Origin: Bondarzewia mesenterica
Lineage: Eukaryota > Basidiomycota > Agaricomycetes > Russulales > Bondarzewiaceae
Reading direction: 5' to 3'
Length of the DNA stretch: 40,235 bases
NCBI GenBank assembly: GCA_004802705.1
Contig: SGPL01000309.1
Location: 1-40,235 of the forward strand
Both the position numbers and the translations under genes were made by a program. The notes beneath the pieces are model-generated. The model saw only the letters and a list, made by a program, of their open reading frames with translations, ran no database searches and was not told where the DNA came from. This document shows, piece after piece, positions 34,242 through 40,235 of the stretch (position 1 is its first letter; each line of letters opens with the position of its first letter).

Positions 34242-35816
34242 TTAGTAGCCATCCTTTCCGGGAACGACGCCATATGCCGGACCACCCTTCGCGAACATCT
34301 TCCTCACATCAGTCACCAAATCTTCCGGTCTCTCGTGCGCCGCGAAGTGGCCGCCCTTGTCATGCGAAGACACAGAGACGACGTTACCCGTCGCGCGTAG
34401 CCATCTATGCACGAACCAACCAACCATCAGTGTCAACGTACAGGCGTGAAGGAGATAAGACGATGACTGACGACAGAGGAACTAGGCCTAATTCTTTGGG
34501 GAAGTAGGACACGCCCATGGGAATGCCTGCATACGCTGGCCGACTCCTGGAGATGTGGCCAGATTTGGCCATTTCGTAGTAAATGCGTACAGATGCCGCA
34601 GGACCAGCGCGTGAGAACCAATATACGGAGATCCAGGTAAGTACTATCATAGCAAACCACAGCCGTCAGAAAGACCCATTGACATGTATTGCAAACTCAC
34701 CCTCATCATCGTCCCATGGATATGAATCGGTCCAGTTCACCAGCTTCTCATAAATCCAGGCCAGAAGGCCGACGGGAGAGTCGGCAAGCGAGTACCCCAG
34801 TGTCTGTGGTTGGGTAGCCTGCTGAGTGGAGTATCCTGTTCCAGTCGCTCTGAACGAAGCCATCCGCGCAAGGCCAGCTTTCTCCTGCGGAGTATAGCGA
34901 GACAGCATATGAGTGAAGAAATGGCGCGGAGTCTCCTTGAGAGTAGGTGGTGGTGCGCTATGATATCGAAACCGGGAGAACATTCAAACTCCATACAAAG
35001 TGATACAAAAAAGATTTTGAACTGACAAAGGCATGTTGGTGTGCCAAGCTTTGACATTTTTTGGACCATGAGTGGCTGCCATGATTCGTGTGATCTGGAT
35101 GTGATGTTGGCTGGGCATGCTGATGAAGTGTTACTTAGCACATACTGTATGACCCCAATCTCCGCCTTGTGTCACGTATTCATTATATCCCAAAGCGATC
35201 ATCAGCTTGTTTCCGAGCTATGGAGTTTAGAAGCATTCGGACATTAGCGCGCAACTTTCGTGATGGTAAGACTCACTTCAGCATATTGGGGTCCTGTAAA
35301 GCCCTTTTTCCTCGGAGCCTCTGAGAAACCAAAGCCCGGCAAGCTCAACGCGACGACGTGAAAGCTCGGGTGATCGGCTGAAGACGCAGTCAAGAGCGGA
35401 AGAACCTTTCGAACTTCGATGAAGTTTCCCGGCCCTGTGAGATGGGCAAAAAGTTAGGTTCCTGGTTTGGATAGAGCACGCGAAGAGGAAGACTCACAAC
35501 CGTGAACAAACAAGAGGGGAATAGCACCCTCCACCTCGCTCTTCTGGTGCACATAATGGATGTTCAGCGTGTCAAACCCATCAATCTCGACATCTCTCGT
35601 GAACATGGGCAGCTTGTTCAACTCAGCCTCGTACTTTCTCCAGTCGTACCCCTCCTTCCACCTGGCCAAGAGACGTTGGACATCTTCGAGGGGTACACCG
35701 TATGCCCAGCCGGCCTCGTCAAGCTCATCTGGCAGCCTTGAGAGGTTGAGCTTCTGCTTGAGCAGGGTGATATCCTCGTCGCGGACGGATATCTTGAACG
35801 GCTGTTCGGTTGTCAT
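34242..35816 (-). CDS. Epoxide hydrolase-like protein 2 (alpha/beta hydrolase, EHN domain)
   Basis: The intact member of the tandem pair. Seven exons (35816-35498, 35434-35277, 35217-35146, 35094-35027, 34957-34701, 34643-34472, 34404-34242) total 1209 bases for 402 residues. Exons 1-5 are exactly the same lengths as in the first copy (319, 158, 72, 68 and 257 bases), which proves common descent by tandem duplication. The protein starts [16 protein letters not shown] (EHN domain), has HGWPGNFIEV across intron 1, [20 protein letters not shown], the nucleophile motif GGDWGH, the lid sequence [18 protein letters not shown] and the catalytic His in [10 protein letters not shown]. There is no N-terminal membrane anchor, so a soluble enzyme is likely. 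The substrate is unknown; fungal members act on varied epoxides. The first 30 bases upstream of the ATG show no strong promoter motif. Confidence 0.93.
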
Positions 35817-36144
35817 AGTTGTTAGAGAGGAATGTGGGGTAAACGAGCCGTAAGAAAGAATGACGTAGTTGATTTGAACTGTCAGCCGGACACTCGGCTA
35901 CACTCGGCCGGTTGTTGACAGTAGTCCCGAAATGGTGGTCTTTTAGGCGCCGGACTCACAAGAGAAGTTTCGGAGTTTGAAGTTGAGTGCGGGCGCTCGG
36001 CACAGGCGGCAGAGCCTCTTCAGAGCACGTGACGGCGCGCGTGGGTTCGAATCACGACTTCCGCTTTTCCTCTCCTCCATCTCCGAAGCAACTATCCCTT
36101 TTCCCCTCCTCGTCTTTCCCATCGAAATCATCAAAAAGGAACGA
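35817..36144. other. Divergent promoter region with a tRNA-like segment
   Basis: This region separates the minus-strand epoxide hydrolase and the plus-strand RPAP3-like gene, which diverge. At about 35993-36070 a segment has a GCTC/GAGC stem, a GGTTCGAAT B-box-like loop, the 3' string CTTCCGC and then TTTT. It does not fold into a full tRNA (no matching 5' acceptor strand, mismatched T stem), so it is not called as an RNA gene. Confidence 0.4.
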
Positions 36145-37964
36145 ATGTCATCTTCTCCAGCATTAATCGCGAAAGAAAAGGTAAATTTGTCGTCTAAATG
36201 TCGTAGCCACCGTCACTGTTTCAACCGCCGTGATATACCCCCTTTCATTGCTGGACGTTCGCGATGAGAATTCTTGCTCTATCCCTCCGGCATCCCACTA
36301 TTGTGAATCAAGAGAGCTTTACTACATCACTTTCTGACAGTTCATGTGTGTAGCACGGCCGAGCAGGCTGCCACACAAGAGTTGTGTAGTGGATGGTCTT
36401 TACCGTCGCGCCTTGAACCTCTACCAATCTCTTATTGACTTTGGCATCCCACACCCGCAAGCCAGACTCTGACATTTTCCCGATAATTGACAGGGCAACT
36501 CAGCCTTTAAATCCGGGGACTACCCCACCGCCATTGGGCACTACACCACAGCCGCCCTCGCCGACCCAAAAGATCCAACCTACCCCCTCAACCGCGCCGC
36601 CGCGTATCTCAAACTCGGCAAGTGAGTGTACGTGTGCTCTCTCGCACTCCACAGAACACCACCCGCTCATCCCATTTCCCCCCGCGCGCTCTCGTCCCAT
36701 CGCATCTCAGAAACGAGGATGCCGAGCGCGACTGTGGCAAGGTATTGTCCCTGAGCCCGAAGAACGTCAAGGCGCTCTTTCGACGCGCTCAGGCTAGGAT
36801 CGAGCTGCAGAAACTCGCAGAGGCGCGTCAAGGTGAGTTCGCTCCCACCACCTCGCGACCAAATCATCGAACCAAGTCCCCTCCAGACCTGCACAACGCT
36901 CTCAAACTCGAACCGACCAACAATGCCGTCAAAACCGAACTCGCCCGCCTAGACACCCTAACGAAAAAGGGGAAATTAAAAGCCCAAACAGTACGTTCCC
37001 TCCCTCCCTCTTTCGATCTACCACAGTACAATCCCTGTCTCTCATTGTCCAACAGAAATCCACACCCAAAGACGTTTCCCCTCCACAACCCCAACCGCCA
37101 ACACCGCCAACGCCCACAAAACGCCGACGCATCCCCATCACGATCGTCGAACCCCCTACGTCCTCTCCACCCGCCACCGACCTCCTGAGCCCCGTCTCCT
37201 CCCGCACCCTCCCGTTCCCACCCACTTCCAAAAAGCCGAGCACGTTCAAAGAAGCAAAACAAGCACGCGAAGCCACCAAGCCGAGCACCGTCATCAGCCC
37301 GCGCGGTGGGATCTTCCGTGGTTCGGGCGAACATACGGTGTTCAGTGCCCCTTCTTCTGACGAGGCGAAGCCGCAAGAGCCGAGGGAGGAGGTGAAGGTT
37401 CACGAGAAAGTAGTGAAAGAGCACAAAGAGTCAGTGCTGAACGGAGAGCCGTCCTCCTTGACACTTCCCCCGCCTGCGACGCTAGATTCGGTGGGGAACG
37501 CCAAGCCGCCAATGACGCTGTTCGATTTCACGAGAATTTGGGAAAGTTCGGGGAGTGTGGAAGAACGGTGGGGATTATTGAGCGTGAGGCCTCTTCTCGT
37601 CCATTCCCCCTCTCCCTGCTGCCCACGTCAACAAAAATTTTCTGTGGACTCAAATGTGTGCATATTGCCCTCACAGAAAATCCCCCCTCCCACGCTCCCG
37701 GCGCTCTTCCAAACATCACTAGACCCAAGCCTGCTCTCCTCCCTCCTCACCACGTTCCAAGCACTTCTCACGCGCCGCACGGAAAACGCGGACGCGCTCA
37801 ACGTGAATGGGTGGATCCGGGAATACATGATCCACCTCGCGCGCGTGCCGCGCTTCTCGACCATCGTGCTCTTCATGAGCAAAGAAGAAAAGAAACGGGT
37901 CAAGGACGTTTGGACTGCGCTAGGTGCGCCAGGGACGGACGTGCGGGCGTGGGGCGTCAGTTGA
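36145..37964 (+). CDS. RPAP3-like protein (TPR co-chaperone with RPAP3 C-terminal domain)
   Basis: A likely adaptor of the Hsp90-R2TP system, which helps assemble RNA polymerases, snoRNPs and PIKK kinases. Six exons (36145-36180, 36494-36621, 36711-36832, 36887-36990, 37056-37583, 37677-37964) give 1206 bases and 401 residues. The N-terminal TPR domain reads AKEKGNSAFKSGDYPTAIGH, then LNRAAAYLKLGKNEDAERDC and NVKALFRRAQARIEL. A Pro/Ser-rich linker with a basic patch (PTKRRRIP) follows. The C-terminal RPAP3 domain spans about residues 285-400: MTLFDFTRIWESSGSVEERW, LPALFQTSLDPSLLSSLL and RFSTIVLFMSKEEKKRVKDV. The first exon is only 12 codons and is separated by a 313-base intron, long for this window. 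It is accepted because its splice yields the standard start of a TPR helix. The protein is shorter than animal RPAP3, having one TPR array. Confidence 0.88.
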
Positions 37965-38511
37965 GCGGAAAAGTCGTTTGACACGGTTGGGATCCCGAGT
38001 TTTGGGTGAGCGAGGGTGTCGTGTTCTTTTTTTTTTCTTTGTATTCTTTTTGAGCCCCTGCTTGTTTGAATACTTACTATCTATGCGCTGGAGTATGCGA
38101 CCGGGTGGTTACCGATGTCGTCCTTGTGGCAGCGGCCATGGTTCCTCGCTGAATTATATTTCCCCCGCGCATTCCGTATCCGCACCTCGTGTATGTGTTG
38201 GTCGGGCCAGGCTGTGAGTACCCTGAAGGGAGCAATATTGTCACCTCGCAATCCGTCCAGGCCGCGAAGGCACCGAGTGTTCAATTGTTCGGAATATTTG
38301 GTGTGATATGTACTATGGAGAGGTGCGTGCCGTTGCCATTGACGTCGACTTCTTCATCATTTCCGGCATCGCTCGTGCGCATGCGACTGCAGAGAATGCC
38401 AACCCAAATATCTCGAAGGTAAACTTTGCGATGCATGTATTTTTCTCATCTTTGAGCAGAGAGAAACCATCGGGTACGTAGGCATATATACAGCTTCTCG
38501 GACACCTTTCG

Positions 38512-38528
38512 TTTTTTTTTTTTTTTTT
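38512..38528 (+). repeat. Poly-T tract (17 T)
   Basis: An uninterrupted run of 17 Ts in the intergenic region downstream of the RPAP3-like gene. Its length may be imprecise in draft sequence. Confidence 0.85.
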
Positions 38529-39741
38529 GCGGTTGACTAGGATTCACGGTGTGATTTATCGTCCAGATGCATATGCATCTATTTGGCGGCTCTGGACAGT
38601 AAGGTACGTATGTCCATAATACTCTCTCTCTATATGCTATATACTTCCAGCATTATTGATCCGTGTCTCAGTCGTTCACGAGTTGCCCTCGGTGGACACC
38701 TCGGTTGAATATTGAATATTGAAAGTCGACACTGGTCCGTATACACAAGCTGGTAAGTACTGTGCGTTCTCGATTCATGCATGCGCATATACCCGGCATG
38801 ATGCTACGCCCCGACGCGCACTCGTCTCCCCCCTCCCCCATCTCGAGACGACGTGTCTCTCTGCGAACCGTCTCCCCCTCCTCCCTCTCCATTCGTGCCT
38901 CCCGCTTCTCAACACTCTCAACACCTTAAACATCTTAGCACTCAGTACTCAGCAGGCAGTGAGTATTTGTCACGCGCATAGACTCATACTGACGATGCCC
39001 AACCAGGCGAGCCATATCCGGGTGCACCGTTAACCGTTGCGTGGGGTGCCCTCGAGCGCCGAGTCCACGACGCGCGGAGACAATGGCATACGTACACACT
39101 CTCGAACTGGGGATCGTGCGTTTTTTGCATTCTGATACAGTATGTACTGAGCGCTCCCGAGTCGGAATGGTTCTCTTGTATTCAAGCGCGGCCTTCGATA
39201 CCTTTGAACTTACCCCAACCGCAGCGTTGCTCGGCGTCACGGTCGAGTTACCAACGGCTTTCGTAGTCAAGCTTTCAAGAGCGAGACGGCCCCGATACGG
39301 AGAAGAGACGGAAGCGCCGGACATTGATATCGTTATGTATGTGCGCACAGAGGACGGTGATCTTGGGAGCTTGGCAAGGTGAGTGTGTACGACTGGATTT
39401 GCATCTGGGTATGACATACATGTATAATGCACGCGGGCCAAAAGAAATCAATGCTTTTTTTGCGTGGGCCGGTGGAGCCCGATACATACGTATACGTACG
39501 TGCGGGAGAGAACATGAGGTGAGATTCTTCTTCTTCTCTATATAGTCTTCTGTTCTCTCCTGCTTTCTCCTCTCTTCTGTTCTGTTCTCTCCTCAATTGC
39601 ATCGTCGTCACCGATCTCGTCGAGGGCCCTAGATTTTCATATACGTATGGTTCGCGTGGTGTTCGAAGTGAATGGCGGATATACACGGGAAGGGACGCGT
39701 CCACGAGTGAAGGAGTCCCGTGGACGACACGCGATACAATA

Positions 39742-39762
39742 CATGCATGCATGCATGCATGC
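39742..39762 (+). repeat. ATGC tetranucleotide microsatellite
   Basis: About five tandem copies of CATG (equivalently ATGC), a self-complementary tetranucleotide, in the non-coding right end. It would be polymorphic and could form a hairpin. Confidence 0.85.
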
Positions 39763-40235
39763 AAATGTATATGTACGGCGTCCCGATTCAAATATTCATA
39801 TTCAGGCCTCAGGTTCTGTGCGTGATCGAATTCATATTCAAAGCTCGAAAGTGTGCGATACGTATGTGCGCGTGCGTGCGCCCAATCGCCCTCGAGAGTG
39901 ACATCCTAAATCGGGATTCTGCACCCGGCAGCGGCTTCGGTCCGAGAGATGGGTCATCCGGGATCTCGATCAGACCGCATGAGTCCGTGGGCGGATCGCA
40001 TTCGCAGCATGTGTATGGGTCCACGGATTTTTCTCAAGGCGCGGGGATCACGCGAGATTCAATGTGTTCGCGGAAGGGGGCGTCAGTAAGCATGCACGAC
40101 TCCAGATCTAGCATATGTGCAATTATTTAAATGAATATGATTATCTGGTGCGGCGCCCCCGATCAGCGTTCGACGTTGCGACGACTGAACGGATCGTCGC
40201 TCCGTATGGACCAAGTGCTGTAAGCACACATGGCG

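Larger units (their letters stand above)
37965..40235. other. Right-edge intergenic region, no supported gene
   Basis: About 2.3 kb with no recognised protein. Two overlapping open frames on opposite strands (39041-39382 plus, 38935-39441 minus) have no similarity that I can identify and no splice context. The region carries a 17-base T tract, an ATGC microsatellite, TATA- and CT-rich stretches (38620-38645, 39530-39595) and several CGTACG-type short palindromes around 39485-39510. It may be the regulatory or 3' region of a gene beyond the edge. Confidence 0.4.

Noticed and set aside
35987..36070. Possible functional tRNA gene
   Set aside because: The T stem has mismatches, the anticodon stem does not pair and no 5' acceptor strand complementary to CTTCCGC is present. 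Kept only as a low-interest relic.
38935..39441. Overlapping open frames of 168 codons (minus) and 113 codons (plus)
   Set aside because: No recognisable motifs, no splice context and mutual overlap in GC-rich sequence; chance open frames are more likely.
39742..39762. CRISPR-like or regulatory repeat
   Set aside because: It is a plain tetranucleotide microsatellite without spacers.

Overview
The window is nuclear DNA of a filamentous basidiomycete, most likely an Agaricomycete. The evidence is dense short introns (about 48-70 nt, GT...AG) splitting nearly every gene, compact spacing, an Agaricomycete-type psi-producing oxygenase (Ppo), a signalling mucin of the Msb2 type, F-box/LRR genes of the kind that expand in mushroom genomes, and the cohesin loader Scc2/Mis4. 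Exons were placed by hand from splice signals, reading frame and family similarity recalled from memory; no database search was run. Single Ns between about 9.1 and 12.1 kb and near 28.85 kb show that this is draft-quality sequence, which matters for the frameshifts reported.

Layout. 1-1777: no supported gene. 1778-6212 (+): a 22-exon fatty acid dioxygenase (Ppo/linoleate diol synthase family). Its peroxidase domain is intact, but its P450-like domain has no cysteine ligand. 6583-7814 (+): RRM protein of the Vip1 type. 8446-12824: a degenerating region with the N-terminal and C-terminal parts of a SAM-dependent methyltransferase relic lying either side of an F-box/WD40 relic and an F-box/LRR gene. 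13334-14586 (+): Sec14-like CRAL-TRIO protein with a one-base frameshift. 16316-17334 (+): a five-exon gene for a 265-residue protein of unknown function.

17959-25444 (-): the cohesin loader Scc2 (Mis4/NIPBL; Rad9 in Coprinopsis). 26521-29950 (-): signalling mucin Msb2-like, with a signal peptide on its own first exon, a long Ser/Thr/Pro repeat region carrying four cysteine-pair segments, an Msb2-type juxtamembrane domain, one membrane helix and a basic cytoplasmic tail. 30766-31490 (-): ribosomal protein uL23. 32275-33897 and 34242-35816 (-): a tandem pair of epoxide hydrolase-like genes with five identical exon lengths, one of them carrying an in-frame stop. 36145-37964 (+): RPAP3-like TPR protein. 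37965-40235: no supported gene, only simple repeats.

Most of these are ordinary single-copy housekeeping genes and I see no operon-like pathway. The most notable points are the thiolate-less Ppo, the cysteine segments inside the mucin, the split methyltransferase relic and the freshly broken epoxide hydrolase paralog. I found no CRISPR array, intact transposon or confident RNA gene.
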